In this document: positions 34,378 through 43,895 of the stretch, one piece after another
How the letters are laid out: every line of letters begins with the position of its first letter
How positions within the stretch are numbered: the first letter of the stretch is position 1
Assembly (NCBI RefSeq): GCF_009495755.1
Contig: NZ_WIBJ01000006.1
Span: 62,001 to 126,000 of the forward strand
DNA length: 64,000 nt
Source of the DNA: Flavobacterium sp. LMO8
GTDB lineage: Bacteria; Bacteroidota; Bacteroidia; Flavobacteriales; Flavobacteriaceae
Direction: 5' to 3'
Notes under the pieces: model-generated
Databases searched by the model: none
Told to the model about the DNA's origin: nothing
The model's input: the letters and a program-made list of their open reading frames with translations, nothing else
Made by a program: the position numbers and the translations under genes

Positions 34378-35673
34378 TTATTTTCTTGGAACTCTTAATA
34401 AAAGAAGTAAACCAACGACAAAAAATAAGATTAAAAACAGAATAGCATTTTGAATTTTACCCGTTACATCAGCAATATATCCATAGGTAAACATTCCGAT
34501 TACAATTCCAATTTTCTCAGATACATCGTAAAAACTAAAGAAAGAAGTCGTGTCTTTCGTTCCTTCAGGGATAAATTTAGAATAGGTTGAACGCGATAAC
34601 GATTGAATTCCTCCCATAACCAATCCAACGAAAGCTGCCGCAATGTAAAAATCATTTGGAGTAACTACGAAATAGGCATAAGTACAAATTAAAACCCATG
34701 AGAAATTAATAAAAATCAGCACTTTTATATTCCCAAATTTAGCCGAAGCTTTAGAGGTTAACCAAGCTCCTAAAACTGCAATCAATTGAATTAGTAAAAC
34801 ACTCACAATCAATCCAATTGTTCGCTTACTATCACTTCCCCATTTCACTTCTTTTTCACCAAAATAAGCAGCAATAATCATGATAGTTTGAACTGCCATA
34901 CTGTAAACAAAAAAAGCTGCCAAATAACGTCGTAATGATTTCAATTCTTTAATTTGTTTCCAAACTTTTAATAACTCTTTGAAACCATTGAGTAATACAT
35001 TTTTATGTAGCTTATTATCGTTTTTGTTGTTAGGTAAATAATAATACGAATATTGACTAAATCCTATCCACCAAATTCCAACCAAAAGAAAGGAATAGCG
35101 CATCATTTCAAGTTTCATATTATCTCCTACAGACATTACTCCAATTAAACAAATTACTAAAAGAGCAACACTGCCAACGTAGCCTAAGCTAAATCCTTTT
35201 GCACTAATAGCATCTTGTTGTTCTTTGTGAGCAATGTCTGGTAAATAGGAATTGTAAAACACCAAACTTCCCCAAAAACCAATTAAAGCCAATAAATAGG
35301 AAATTAAACTCAAAACAATCTTTTCTTCATCTATAGAAAAAAAATACAAAGACAAACAAGAAATAGCTCCAATATAACAAAAAAGTTTCAGAAAAAACTT
35401 CTTATTTCCCATATAATCCGCAATTCCAGACAATAAAGGCGAAATAAAAGCAATGATTAGAAAGCCTAATGCCGTTACATAACTTATTAAGGCTTCGCTT
35501 CGAATAGACAAACCAAAAAGAACAATTTCATCAATATTTTTTTGACGAAATAATGCGCCATAGTACAATGGAAATATTGTAGACGAGATCACCAAAGCAT
35601 AAACCGAATTTGCCCAATCGTAAAATGCCCAAGCGTTTAAAAGTTTTGAATCTCCTTTTTGAAGTTGTTGCAT
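34378..35673 (-). CDS. MFS transporter, UMF1/Vps22-like family
   Basis: A 431-residue polytopic membrane protein with about 12 helices. The N-terminal LLNAWAFYDWANSVYALVI segment is diagnostic for the UMF1 (Atg22-related) branch of the major facilitator superfamily, and GGIQSLSRSTYSKFIPEG lies in the central loop. Bacterial members have no assigned substrate. An N-terminal extension to 35718 is possible in frame, but its codons fall in the terminator hairpin of the M48 gene, so ATG 35673 is used. Confidence 0.87.
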   Translation of the reverse strand: MQQLQKGDSKLLNAWAFYDWANSVYALVISSTIFPLYYGALFRQKNIDEIVLFGLSIRSEALISYVTALGFLIIAFISPLLSGIADYMGNKKFFLKLFCYIGAISCLSLYFFSIDEEKIVLSLISYLLALIGFWGSLVFYNSYLPDIAHKEQQDAISAKGFSLGYVGSVALLVICLIGVMSVGDNMKLEMMRYSFLLVGIWWIGFSQYSYYYLPNNKNDNKLHKNVLLNGFKELLKVWKQIKELKSLRRYLAAFFVYSMAVQTIMIIAAYFGEKEVKWGSDSKRTIGLIVSVLLIQLIAVLGAWLTSKASAKFGNIKVLIFINFSWVLICTYAYFVVTPNDFYIAAAFVGLVMGGIQSLSRSTYSKFIPEGTKDTTSFFSFYDVSEKIGIVIGMFTYGYIADVTGKIQNAILFLILFFVVGLLLLLRVPRK

Positions 35674-35694
35674 ACCAATTATTTTAAAATAAAA

Positions 35695-35715
35695 AATCCC
35701 GACGGTGTCGGGATT
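35695..35715 (-). terminator. Intrinsic terminator of the M48 protease gene
   Basis: AATCCCGAC and GTCGGGATT form a perfect 9-bp stem with a three-base loop; on the minus strand a T-run follows. Confidence 0.85.
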
Positions 35716-35738
35716 CAAATATAATAGTATTTTTTTAA

Positions 35739-36557
35739 TTATTTGAAAGTAACTCCATACTTAGCAGCTTCTGCTTTTGCTTGTGGAATTAATGCGGTTA
35801 ATTCTTTAATACGTGTTTGGTTACTTGGGTGCGTACTTAAAATTTCTGGTGGTGCTTGTCCTCCCGAATTAGCCGCCATACGTTCCCAAACTTTTACGGC
35901 ATTAATTGGATCATAACCTGCTATTGCCATTAATGTTAATCCAATCATGTCTGCTTCACTTTCGTGAGAACGACTAAAAGGTAACATTCCTCCTACTTGT
36001 GAACCTACACCATATGCTTGCATAATTAAAGCTTGCGTTTGAGGGTCTTTGTTACCAACTGCTACTTGGGTTCCCATGGCTCCTAATTGTTGTAAAAGAC
36101 CAGCACTCATTCTTTGTTGTCCGTGATTTGCTAAAGCGTGCGCTACTTCATGCCCCATTACTGCGGCAATTCCGGCATCGTATTTGCAAATTGGTAAAAT
36201 TCCAGTATAAAAAACAATTTTTCCACCTGGCATACACCAAGCGTTTACTTCTTTACTGTCTACCAATTTATATTCCCATGCATAACCTTCTAAATAATCG
36301 GCATGACCTTTAGCTGCTAACCATCTTTCTGAAGCTGTTTTAATTTTGGTTCCGATTGTTTCGATTCTCTTAGCATCTGTAGTTCCTTTAATTACCTTGT
36401 TTTCAGATAAAAATTGGTTATACTGTTGAAAAGCAGATGGAAAAATTTCACTATTTGGTACTAAAGCCATAGTACTCTTTCCAGTAAATGGATTTTTAGC
36501 ACAAGAAACTACCAGTACAAAAGCAAGGAGAGCAACAATTTTATATTTCTTATTCAT
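35739..36557 (-). CDS. M48 family zinc metallopeptidase lipoprotein (LoiP/BepA-like)
   Basis: A 272-residue lipoprotein (LVVSC, Cys19) with a periplasmic M48 peptidase domain. The zinc site is GHEVAHALANH (His136, Glu137, His140), with the third ligand in HESEADMIG near residue 204. NPFTGKSTM after the lipidation site is typical for this group. LoiP and BepA act in outer-membrane protein quality control. The gene has a -7 element TAAATTTG on the minus strand (36582-36575) with TTG 18 bases upstream. Confidence 0.9.
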   Translation of the reverse strand: MNKKYKIVALLAFVLVVSCAKNPFTGKSTMALVPNSEIFPSAFQQYNQFLSENKVIKGTTDAKRIETIGTKIKTASERWLAAKGHADYLEGYAWEYKLVDSKEVNAWCMPGGKIVFYTGILPICKYDAGIAAVMGHEVAHALANHGQQRMSAGLLQQLGAMGTQVAVGNKDPQTQALIMQAYGVGSQVGGMLPFSRSHESEADMIGLTLMAIAGYDPINAVKVWERMAANSGGQAPPEILSTHPSNQTRIKELTALIPQAKAEAAKYGVTFK

Positions 36558-36574
36558 AAGTAATCGATTTTTTA

Positions 36575-36603
36575 CAAATTTACACCTTTTTTAATTTTAA
36601 CAA
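36575..36603 (-). promoter_or_regulatory. Promoter of the M48 protease gene
   Basis: On the minus strand, TTG (36603-36601), an 18-base spacer and TAAATTTG (36582-36575) fit the Bacteroidota pattern; the RNA would start about 11 bases before the ATG. Confidence 0.6.
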
Positions 36604-36703
36604 GTTCTCTAGATTCAATTTTTATACCATTTTTAACTATATTTTATAATCTCTTTTGAAAATCAATTTTATATAAGTTGTAACTTGCTTAAAATTTTAA
36701 AAA

Positions 36704-37567
36704 ATGTCTAAAAAGAAACAAAAACAAGCTCAAGTTATCGAAATCCCAAAAGCTATTTTGTTTACCACAAAATTTTTACACGCTATTTCTCCTTCGCTTA
36801 CGACCAAATTTGCAGCGAAACTTTTTACAACTCCAATTCGCCATAAATTACCCAAGCGAGAACTACACATGGAACATGAAAGTGTTCAAAAAAGTATTAT
36901 GGTTTCAGCCATAAATAAAGAAATTGTAATATATGAATATGGAAAAAGCGATAAAAAAGTACTTTTAGTTCATGGTTGGTCAGGGCGAGGAACACAATTA
37001 GTTAAAATTGCTGACGAGCTACTAAAAATGGGTTATATGACGATTAGCTTTGATGCTCCAGCTCATGGAAAATCAAAAGGGAATTATTCTATCATGACCG
37101 AATTTATCGCATCGATTTTAGAATTGGAAAAACAATATAATTCGTTTGAATATGCAATAGGACATTCGCTTGGAGGTATGTCGGTTTTGAATGCAATTAA
37201 GCAAAATCTTCAGGTTAAAAAAGCAGTTACTATTGGAGCTGGAGATGTTATTCAAGATATTATTGATGATTTTATCAAGAAACTACAATTAAAACCAGAA
37301 TATGGAATGAAATTAAGGGATCATTTTGAAAATCGATTTGCAGGAAAAATGGATGATTATTCAGCTTACAAAGCAGCTGCTGAAATCAAAATCCCAGTTT
37401 TAATTATGCACGATAAAAAAGATGATGATGTTTCGGTTAAAGCTGCTTATCATATTCATGAAAATTTACAAGGTTCAGAACTTTTAATTACAGAAGGTTT
37501 AGGTCATCGTAAAATTTTAGGCGATGAAGCTGTGATAAACAAAATCAAAGAATTCATTTCAAAATAA
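36704..37567 (+). CDS. Alpha/beta hydrolase
   Basis: A 287-residue alpha/beta-hydrolase fold protein. The oxyanion region is LLVHGWSGRG (about residue 87), the nucleophile elbow GHSLGGM (Ser155), an acid is likely in MHDKKDDDVS, and the histidine in GLGHRKIL near residue 270. No signal peptide is present although the first 50 residues are basic, which suggests a cytoplasmic enzyme. Substrate not deducible. It ends at a palindromic terminator shared with the convergent LOG gene. Confidence 0.85.
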   Translation: MSKKKQKQAQVIEIPKAILFTTKFLHAISPSLTTKFAAKLFTTPIRHKLPKRELHMEHESVQKSIMVSAINKEIVIYEYGKSDKKVLLVHGWSGRGTQLVKIADELLKMGYMTISFDAPAHGKSKGNYSIMTEFIASILELEKQYNSFEYAIGHSLGGMSVLNAIKQNLQVKKAVTIGAGDVIQDIIDDFIKKLQLKPEYGMKLRDHFENRFAGKMDDYSAYKAAAEIKIPVLIMHDKKDDDVSVKAAYHIHENLQGSELLITEGLGHRKILGDEAVINKIKEFISK

Positions 37568-37600
37568 AAAAAGTCCTTCAATTGAAGGACTTTTACTTTT
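37568..37600. terminator. Bidirectional palindromic terminator
   Basis: AAAAGTCCTTCAA and TTGAAGGACTTTT are exact complements with no spacer, giving about 11 bp of stem and a four-base loop between convergent genes. Confidence 0.9.
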
Positions 37601-38326
37601 TTAGAAATTCGGTGACAAATTGTATTTTTTGTAGAAGTTATCTAATGCTTCTAATACCTCATCTTCTGTATCAACCACTTTGATTAAGTTCATATCTTCT
37701 GGACTCGCGTTTTTCATTTTGTCAATCATAACGGTTTTAATCCAATCTAATAAACCTGACCAAAATTCGGTTCCCACTAAAATAATAGGGAATTTTCCAA
37801 TTTTCTTCGTTTGAATCAACGTTACGGCTTCGAACAATTCGTCTAATGTTCCAAAACCTCCTGGCATTACCACGAAACCTTGTGAATATTTCACAAACAT
37901 TACTTTTCTCACGAAGAAGTAATCAAAGTTTAAGTTTTTATCTTTATCGATATACGGATTAAAATGTTGTTCGAAAGGTAATTCAATATTTAAACCTACT
38001 GAAGTTCCGCCTCCATAATGTGCTCCTTTATTACCTGCTTCCATGATACCAGGACCACCACCAGTAATTACACCATATCCTCCTTTACTGATTTTGTAAG
38101 CGATTTTTTCAGCTAACAAATAATATTTGTCTTCTGGTTTTGTTCTTGCCGAACCAAAAATAGAGACACAAGGACCAATTCTTCCCATCGATTCGTAACC
38201 ATTTACGAATTCTGACATGATTTTAAAAATTGCCCATGAATCATTGGTTCTTATTTCATTCCAAGTCTTTTGCTTGAATTTCTCCTGAATTCTGTGGTCT
38301 TCGTTTTCGTACTGATCTGCTGCCAT
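37601..38326 (-). CDS. LOG family protein (TIGR00730 type)
   Basis: A 241-residue Rossmann-fold protein of the lysine-decarboxylase-like LOG family, which includes cytokinin riboside 5'-monophosphate phosphoribohydrolases and nucleotide 5'-monophosphate nucleosidases (PpnN-like). The motif is PGGFGTLDELFE, with GGGPGIMEAGNKGA and SIFGSAR upstream. ATG 38326 (MAADQYENED) is preferred to a farther in-frame Met in AT-rich leader sequence. An exact reaction is not assigned. Confidence 0.88.
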   Translation of the reverse strand: MAADQYENEDHRIQEKFKQKTWNEIRTNDSWAIFKIMSEFVNGYESMGRIGPCVSIFGSARTKPEDKYYLLAEKIAYKISKGGYGVITGGGPGIMEAGNKGAHYGGGTSVGLNIELPFEQHFNPYIDKDKNLNFDYFFVRKVMFVKYSQGFVVMPGGFGTLDELFEAVTLIQTKKIGKFPIILVGTEFWSGLLDWIKTVMIDKMKNASPEDMNLIKVVDTEDEVLEALDNFYKKYNLSPNF

Positions 38327-38341
38327 AATAAATTTAGTTAA

Positions 38342-38357
38342 TTTGTTTGTAAACAAA
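38342..38357. promoter_or_regulatory. Short palindrome upstream of the LOG gene
   Basis: TTTGTTT (38342-38348) and AAACAAA (38351-38357) are exact complements around GT, 16 bases upstream of the LOG ATG. It could be an operator half-site pair or chance in AT-rich DNA. Confidence 0.25.
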
Positions 38358-38414
38358 CTATTACGTTTAATTAATAAAGTTTTAGCAGTGTTGTTGTGTG
38401 TAGTAATTAGGTCG

Positions 38415-41249
38415 CTAAGATAATTCTTTTTTCAAAAACTGCGCTGTATAACTTTTTTTATTTTTTACAATTTCTTCGGGAGTTCCTTTAGCGACAACTT
38501 CTCCGCCGCCTTTTCCTCCTTCGTAACCAATATCAATTACATAGTCGGCTAATTTTACAACATCTAAATTATGCTCGATAATTAATACTGTATTTCCTTT
38601 TTCAACCAAAATATTGATTACATCCATCAAAACTCGAATGTCTTCAAAATGCAATCCAGTTGTGGGTTCGTCTAAAATATAAAAGGTATTTCCTGTATCT
38701 TTTTTAGATAATTCGGTAGCTAATTTGATTCGTTGTGCTTCACCTCCTGAAAGTGTTGTACTTTGTTGACCCAATGTGATATAACCCAATCCAACATCTT
38801 GAATCGTTTTAACTTTTCGATAGATTTTCGGAATATTTTCAAAGAATTCTACTGCTTCATCAACCGTCATGTTCAATACATCAGAAATTGATTTTCCTTT
38901 ATAGCGAATTTCTAAAGTTTCTCTATTGAAGCGTTTTCCCATACAGGTTTCACATTCTACATAAACATCAGGTAAAAAGCTCATCTCAATCGTTCTTACA
39001 CCCGAACCTTCACAAGTTTCACATCTTCCGCCTTTTACATTAAAACTAAATCTTCCTGGTTTATAACCACGAATCATTGCTTCTGGCGTTTGTGTGTATA
39101 AACTTCTAATTTCTGAAAACACATCGGTGTAAGTTGCTGGATTAGAACGTGGTGTTCTTCCAATCGGACTTTGGTCGATGTCGATTACTTTATCAATATG
39201 TTCTAAACCTTCAATTTTTTTGTAAGGTTGCGGTTTCTTAACTGCATTAAAAAAATAGGCATTTAAAATCGGATACAAGGTTTCGTTAATCAATGTTGAT
39301 TTTCCACTTCCCGAAACACCAGTTACACAAACTAATTTCCCTAGCGGAATTTCAATAGTAACATTTTTTAAATTATTTCCCGTAGCACCTGATAATTTGA
39401 TGGATTTTCCGTTTCCTTCTCTGCGCGTTTTTGGCACTTCAATCTGCATTTTACCATTTAAATATTGTGCAGTAATCGTATCTTCTTGTAATAATTCTTT
39501 CGGTGTTCCTTTGCTGATGATTTGTCCTCCAAAACGACCTGCTTTCGGACCGATATCAATCACATAATCGGCGCGTTCAATCATGTCTTTGTCGTGTTCA
39601 ACTACGATTACTGAGTTTCCAATGTCACGTAAACTTTCTAACGATTTAATCAAGCGTTCGTTATCTCTTTGGTGCAAACCAATACTTGGTTCATCTAAAA
39701 TATATAAAACACCAACCAATTGCGAACCAATTTGCGTAGCCAATCGAATACGTTGCGCCTCACCACCAGAAAGCGATTTTGAACTTCGATTTAATGATAA
39801 ATAATTCAAACCAACATCTAACAAAAATTGCAATCTCGCTGTAATTTCTTTAACAACCTCAACGGCGATAACTTTTTGTTTTTCAGATAAATGATTATCT
39901 AAATCCGCAAACCATTCGGATAATTCGGCAATATCCATTTGGACTAATTCACCTATATTTTTTCCGTTTAGTTTGAAATACAACGATTCTTTTCTCAATC
40001 GAGTTCCTTTACAATCTGAACAAGTGTTTTCGTCCATAAATTCTTTTGCCCAACGTTTAATGCTTGCCGAATCGGAATTATCGTATTGATTTTTAATGAA
40101 GTTTGAAATTCCTTCAAAATCGATTTTATAATCTTTGGTAATTCCCATAACCTTTGATACGACTGAGAATTTTTCGTTTCCACCATACAAAATCATATCC
40201 ATTGCTTCCTGCGGAATGTCCTCAATGGCATCGGTTATTTTGAAATCGTATTTCTGTGCGATAATTTCCAATTGCTTGAAAATCCAAGAACTTTTATATT
40301 CTCCCAAAGGTGCAAAACCACCATTTTTAATCGATGATTTCGGATTTGGAATGATTTTCTGTAAGTTGATTTCATTCACCGTTCCTAATCCATTACAACA
40401 CGGGCAAGCGCCTTTTGGAGAGTTGAAAGAAAAGTTATTGGGTTCTGGATTTGGATACGAAATTCCAGAAGACGGACACATTAAATTACGGCTGTAAAAA
40501 CGTACTTCTTGACTTTCTTGTTCAATCACCATCATCACATCATCACCATGATACATAGCGGTTTTAATACTTTCCGATAAACGTTTTTCGGTATCTTCTT
40601 CGGTATCAATTGCCATTCTATCAATAACAATTTCGATATCGTGTGTTTTATAACGATCGACTTTCATGCCGAATTCTAAATCCCGAATTTCGTTATTCAC
40701 ACGAACTTTTAAGAAACCTTGCTTAGCAATTTGCTCAAATAATTCGCGATAATGTCCTTTACGAGAACGGACAACCGGTGCTAAAATATTGATTCGTTTT
40801 CCATTAAAATCTTCTAAAATCAGCTGTTTTATTTGGTCATCAGAATACGAAACCATTTTTTCGCCTGAATTATAACTAAAAGCATCCGCACCTCTCGCAT
40901 ACAACAAACGTAAGAAATCGTAAATTTCTGTAATCGTTCCAACAGTTGAACGAGGCGATTTACTCGTGGTTTTTTGCTCAATGGCAATCACAGGAGAAAG
41001 TCCGTCGATTTTATCTACATCTGGACGCTCTAATCCGCCAAGAAATTGACGAGCATAGGCTGAAAAGGTTTCGATGTATCTTCTTTGTCCTTCGGCATAA
41101 ATCGTATCAAAAGCCAATGACGACTTCCCAGAACCCGATAAACCAGTAATAACTACTAGTTTTTCACGCGGAATAGATACGTCAATATTTTTAAGATTAT
41201 GGGCTCTAGCACCAATAATTTCGATAGTTTCTTCAGTTGTGTGTTGCAT
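38415..41249 (-). CDS. uvrA: Excinuclease ABC subunit A
   Basis: A 944-residue DNA damage sensor of nucleotide excision repair that loads UvrB. Two ABC modules are visible: Walker [20 protein letters not shown] near residue 34 and [17 protein letters not shown] near 640. Zinc motifs are CPCCNGLG (first) and the [14 protein letters not shown] pair (second), and both LSGGEAQRI signatures are present. A -7 element, TATCTTTG (minus strand 41273-41266), predicts an RNA start after an upstream in-frame Met at 41261, so ATG 41249 is used. No uvrB or uvrC nearby. Confidence 0.97.
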   Translation of the reverse strand: MQHTTEETIEIIGARAHNLKNIDVSIPREKLVVITGLSGSGKSSLAFDTIYAEGQRRYIETFSAYARQFLGGLERPDVDKIDGLSPVIAIEQKTTSKSPRSTVGTITEIYDFLRLLYARGADAFSYNSGEKMVSYSDDQIKQLILEDFNGKRINILAPVVRSRKGHYRELFEQIAKQGFLKVRVNNEIRDLEFGMKVDRYKTHDIEIVIDRMAIDTEEDTEKRLSESIKTAMYHGDDVMMVIEQESQEVRFYSRNLMCPSSGISYPNPEPNNFSFNSPKGACPCCNGLGTVNEINLQKIIPNPKSSIKNGGFAPLGEYKSSWIFKQLEIIAQKYDFKITDAIEDIPQEAMDMILYGGNEKFSVVSKVMGITKDYKIDFEGISNFIKNQYDNSDSASIKRWAKEFMDENTCSDCKGTRLRKESLYFKLNGKNIGELVQMDIAELSEWFADLDNHLSEKQKVIAVEVVKEITARLQFLLDVGLNYLSLNRSSKSLSGGEAQRIRLATQIGSQLVGVLYILDEPSIGLHQRDNERLIKSLESLRDIGNSVIVVEHDKDMIERADYVIDIGPKAGRFGGQIISKGTPKELLQEDTITAQYLNGKMQIEVPKTRREGNGKSIKLSGATGNNLKNVTIEIPLGKLVCVTGVSGSGKSTLINETLYPILNAYFFNAVKKPQPYKKIEGLEHIDKVIDIDQSPIGRTPRSNPATYTDVFSEIRSLYTQTPEAMIRGYKPGRFSFNVKGGRCETCEGSGVRTIEMSFLPDVYVECETCMGKRFNRETLEIRYKGKSISDVLNMTVDEAVEFFENIPKIYRKVKTIQDVGLGYITLGQQSTTLSGGEAQRIKLATELSKKDTGNTFYILDEPTTGLHFEDIRVLMDVINILVEKGNTVLIIEHNLDVVKLADYVIDIGYEGGKGGGEVVAKGTPEEIVKNKKSYTAQFLKKELS

Positions 41250-41265
41250 AATTTTTGGCAAAACG

Positions 41266-41273
41266 CAAAGATA
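41266..41273 (-). promoter_or_regulatory. -7 element of uvrA
   Basis: TATCTTTG on the minus strand; the RNA start near 41259 precedes ATG 41249 by about 10 bases. Confidence 0.55.
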
Positions 41274-41334
41274 CTGATTTTAGTGCTAAAATTTGGGTTG
41301 AAGTAAGAATAAGAATTTGTTAAATAAAGACCTT

Positions 41335-43152
41335 TTATTCAATTATCATCGATTTTAATCGCATTCTGTATTTTTCTAAAATAAGTTGTTTGTAAATAAA
41401 CCCAAGAAAAATTCCATTTTTTAAAACTGGCAATACTTTACAGCCCGAAGCATCGAACTTTTCCATTATGGTTTCTAATGTCTCATCATAGAATATAATT
41501 TCTTTTGGATATTTCATCACCTCATCTGTTGCGGTATAGTTAATCTTAAATGATGAAAAAATAATTGGACGAATTTCATCTAATGAAATAATTCCCAATA
41601 GCTTATTTTTCTCATCCAAAACAGGAAAAATATCAGCATCTGAATGTTGTATTTTTTCAACTAATTCGTTTAAATTATCACTTACTGAAACAGATTTAAA
41701 ATCAGTTTGAATTAATTTGGCAACATCAATAGAATTCAAAATATTAGCATCGCGATTATCGGTAAATACTTCGCCTTTGTCAGCTAAATTTTTAATATCA
41801 AATGAATGAGGTTCAAATCGTTTAGAAATAGCAAAACTTACCGAAGAAACCACCATTAATGGCACCATTAAATTATAACCTCCAGTAATTTCTGCAATTA
41901 GAAAGATTGCTGTTAAAGGCGCATGAAATAAGCCACTTAAAATTCCGGCCATTCCAACAAGAGTAAAATTACCAATGGATAGTTTAGCAAATCCTGTCAA
42001 ATTAATAAAATAAGCTACACAAAACCCCAAATATGAACCAACAAATAATGAAGGTGCGAAATTTCCGCCATTACCACCAGCCCCTAAAGTTAAACTTGTA
42101 GCATATACTTTTATTAGCATTGTAGCTCCAACAAAAAACAATAAAACCCAAGAGTTATTTTCAAATCGTTCAAAAACTGTATTTTGGACTAAACGTTCAG
42201 GATCATTGTCGGCTAGAATTTTAATACTTTCATAGCCTTCACCAAATAAGGATGGAAATAAAAAAATTAAAACTCCTAATATACCTGCTCCAAACAAAGC
42301 TTTGTTAATAATATTGAATTTTAGATTTGAAAAATAATGTTCAATTCTGCGAAACGTTCGTGCGTAATTTATTGACACAAAACCACTTAATATACCAAGC
42401 AAAATATAATATAAAAGATTATGATAATCAAAAAATTGTACTTTTTTGAACGAAAATAAAATGTTTTCATTTAGAACAATTGTTGACATTAAAGCGCCGG
42501 TTGCTGCACTAATCATAATTGGAATAAATGCTGTAATACTAATTTCAGCTAAAATTACCTCTATGGCGAATAATACTCCGGCAATTGGCGCATTAAAAGC
42601 TGCACCAATACCTGCTGCAACACCACAAGCTAATAATAGCGTTCTATCTTTATAACTTAATCTGTAGTTTTGAGCATAATTACTTCCAAAAGCCGCTCCT
42701 GTTATGGTAATCGGAGATTCAAGCCCTGCACTTCCACCCATTCCGACTGTAAAGGAGCTTGTAACGATTTGAGCATACATTTGCTTACGTGACATAACTC
42801 CACGCTTTTTAGCAACTGCATACATAATTTGAGATGTCCCTTTTTCGATAGAACCATCAAGTAGTTTTTTTACTATGATAACTGTAATAATAATACCAAT
42901 TATAGGAAGTGTACTATTACTAAATGGCAAATGCAATAAATCATCTAATTGTTGAGAGGATTTATAAACCCAATGTGCAAATGTTTTTAAAATAATTACA
43001 GCTAAGGCAGAAGAAATACCAACTAAAACACAAGAAACATAAATAAACTGTCTTGGTGTTAAAAGTGATTTTAAAAGAAAAATAAACCGTTCTAAACGTC
43101 TGAAGGTTTTAAGTAAAAACGTTTTTATTGAAAAGGATTTATTTCTTGGCAT
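41335..43152 (-). CDS. CLC-type chloride channel/transporter with CBS pair
   Basis: A 605-residue membrane protein. The CLC selectivity segments are GSAGLESP (gating Glu position) near residue 140 and GGNFAPSLFVG near 370, spread over about 10-12 helices. From about residue 455 two CBS domains follow (LIQTDFKSVSVSDNL and DEVMKYPKEII), which in other CLC proteins bind adenine nucleotides and regulate the channel. Whether it is a channel or a chloride/proton antiporter cannot be decided with certainty. It lies between uvrA and the ACP phosphodiesterase gene, all on the minus strand. Confidence 0.92.
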   Translation of the reverse strand: MPRNKSFSIKTFLLKTFRRLERFIFLLKSLLTPRQFIYVSCVLVGISSALAVIILKTFAHWVYKSSQQLDDLLHLPFSNSTLPIIGIIITVIIVKKLLDGSIEKGTSQIMYAVAKKRGVMSRKQMYAQIVTSSFTVGMGGSAGLESPITITGAAFGSNYAQNYRLSYKDRTLLLACGVAAGIGAAFNAPIAGVLFAIEVILAEISITAFIPIMISAATGALMSTIVLNENILFSFKKVQFFDYHNLLYYILLGILSGFVSINYARTFRRIEHYFSNLKFNIINKALFGAGILGVLIFLFPSLFGEGYESIKILADNDPERLVQNTVFERFENNSWVLLFFVGATMLIKVYATSLTLGAGGNGGNFAPSLFVGSYLGFCVAYFINLTGFAKLSIGNFTLVGMAGILSGLFHAPLTAIFLIAEITGGYNLMVPLMVVSSVSFAISKRFEPHSFDIKNLADKGEVFTDNRDANILNSIDVAKLIQTDFKSVSVSDNLNELVEKIQHSDADIFPVLDEKNKLLGIISLDEIRPIIFSSFKINYTATDEVMKYPKEIIFYDETLETIMEKFDASGCKVLPVLKNGIFLGFIYKQLILEKYRMRLKSMIIE

Positions 43153-43201
43153 TATCTATGATTTAAATACAAAATTAAGTTTTAAAATCAGAAGTTAAAA
43201 A

Positions 43202-43795
43202 CTATAGCTTATTTAATTCGGTAATTTTCTTTTGGCAGGAAATTATTAATTCTTGAAAGAAAAGAAAAAATTCCGATTCAAATTCGGTATAAAAAGCTTG
43301 CAATTCCACAATAGCTTCTTGCATATTAGCTCTGTGCTTAGTCTTATAATCCATCTGAAAAAGTATCATTTCTAAGCCAGCAATAGATGCATAACTCACA
43401 AACCAATTTCTAGCAATCATATATGGCATCATACCTTTTATCCTCTCGGTTAAAATATCATAATTGTCTTGTAATAATAGATAGAAATCGTTGGCATAAT
43501 TTTCTAATTTTTCATTTGAATACTTGCTCCAATTTTTTGCTAAAAAATGATCATATAAAATATCCATAATCACACCAGAATAATGTCCGTATTTTTCGTG
43601 TAAACGATGTTTACTTTGCCTGTAAATAGGATGCATATCAGTAAAACTATCAATGTGACGATGTAATAAAATACCTTTTTTAATTTCGGAATCAAACTTT
43701 TCGTAGTCGTGTCCTTTGATACTATCTGCCATGAAATTCCCGATTTTTAACAAATCGTTAGTTCCTGATAAGTAAATATGTGCTAGATAGTTCAT
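43202..43795 (-). CDS. Acyl carrier protein phosphodiesterase (AcpH-like)
   Basis: A 197-residue HD-like protein of the AcpH (DUF479) family, which removes phosphopantetheine from holo-ACP. The start MNYLAHIYLSG and the segments IGNFMADSIKGHDY, GILLHRHIDSFTDMHP and GVIMDILYDHFLAKNW are typical and contain the expected His/Asp metal ligands. The gene is divergent from glmM; only about 100 bases separate the ATGs, and these hold the glmM promoter and a CTTTGCG-type repeat. Confidence 0.9.
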   Translation of the reverse strand: MNYLAHIYLSGTNDLLKIGNFMADSIKGHDYEKFDSEIKKGILLHRHIDSFTDMHPIYRQSKHRLHEKYGHYSGVIMDILYDHFLAKNWSKYSNEKLENYANDFYLLLQDNYDILTERIKGMMPYMIARNWFVSYASIAGLEMILFQMDYKTKHRANMQEAIVELQAFYTEFESEFFLFFQELIISCQKKITELNKL

Positions 43796-43832
43796 TGTTA
43801 TGCTTTCTTTTTGTAAATATATAAAAAAATCT

Positions 43833-43855
43833 TCGCGTCTTTGCGTCTTTGCGAG
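43833..43855. repeat. CTTTGCGTCTTTGCG dispersed repeat upstream of glmM
   Basis: Two tandem CTTTGCG-type units. A TTTG within the repeat (43840-43843) stands 22 bases from the glmM -7 element, so the repeat may supply the -33 element. Confidence 0.5.
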
Positions 43856-43865
43856 CTACATCTTT

Positions 43866-43873
43866 TATATTTG
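43866..43873 (+). promoter_or_regulatory. -7 element of glmM
   Basis: TATATTTG matches TAnnTTTG and puts the RNA start near 43880, so ATG 43896 is the likely start. Confidence 0.6.
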
Positions 43874-43895
43874 TATTTCAAAATTAAAACTACAC

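Noticed and set aside
43800..43895. 32-codon extension of GlmM
   Set aside because: It runs through the dispersed repeat and precedes the promoter -7 element at 43866.
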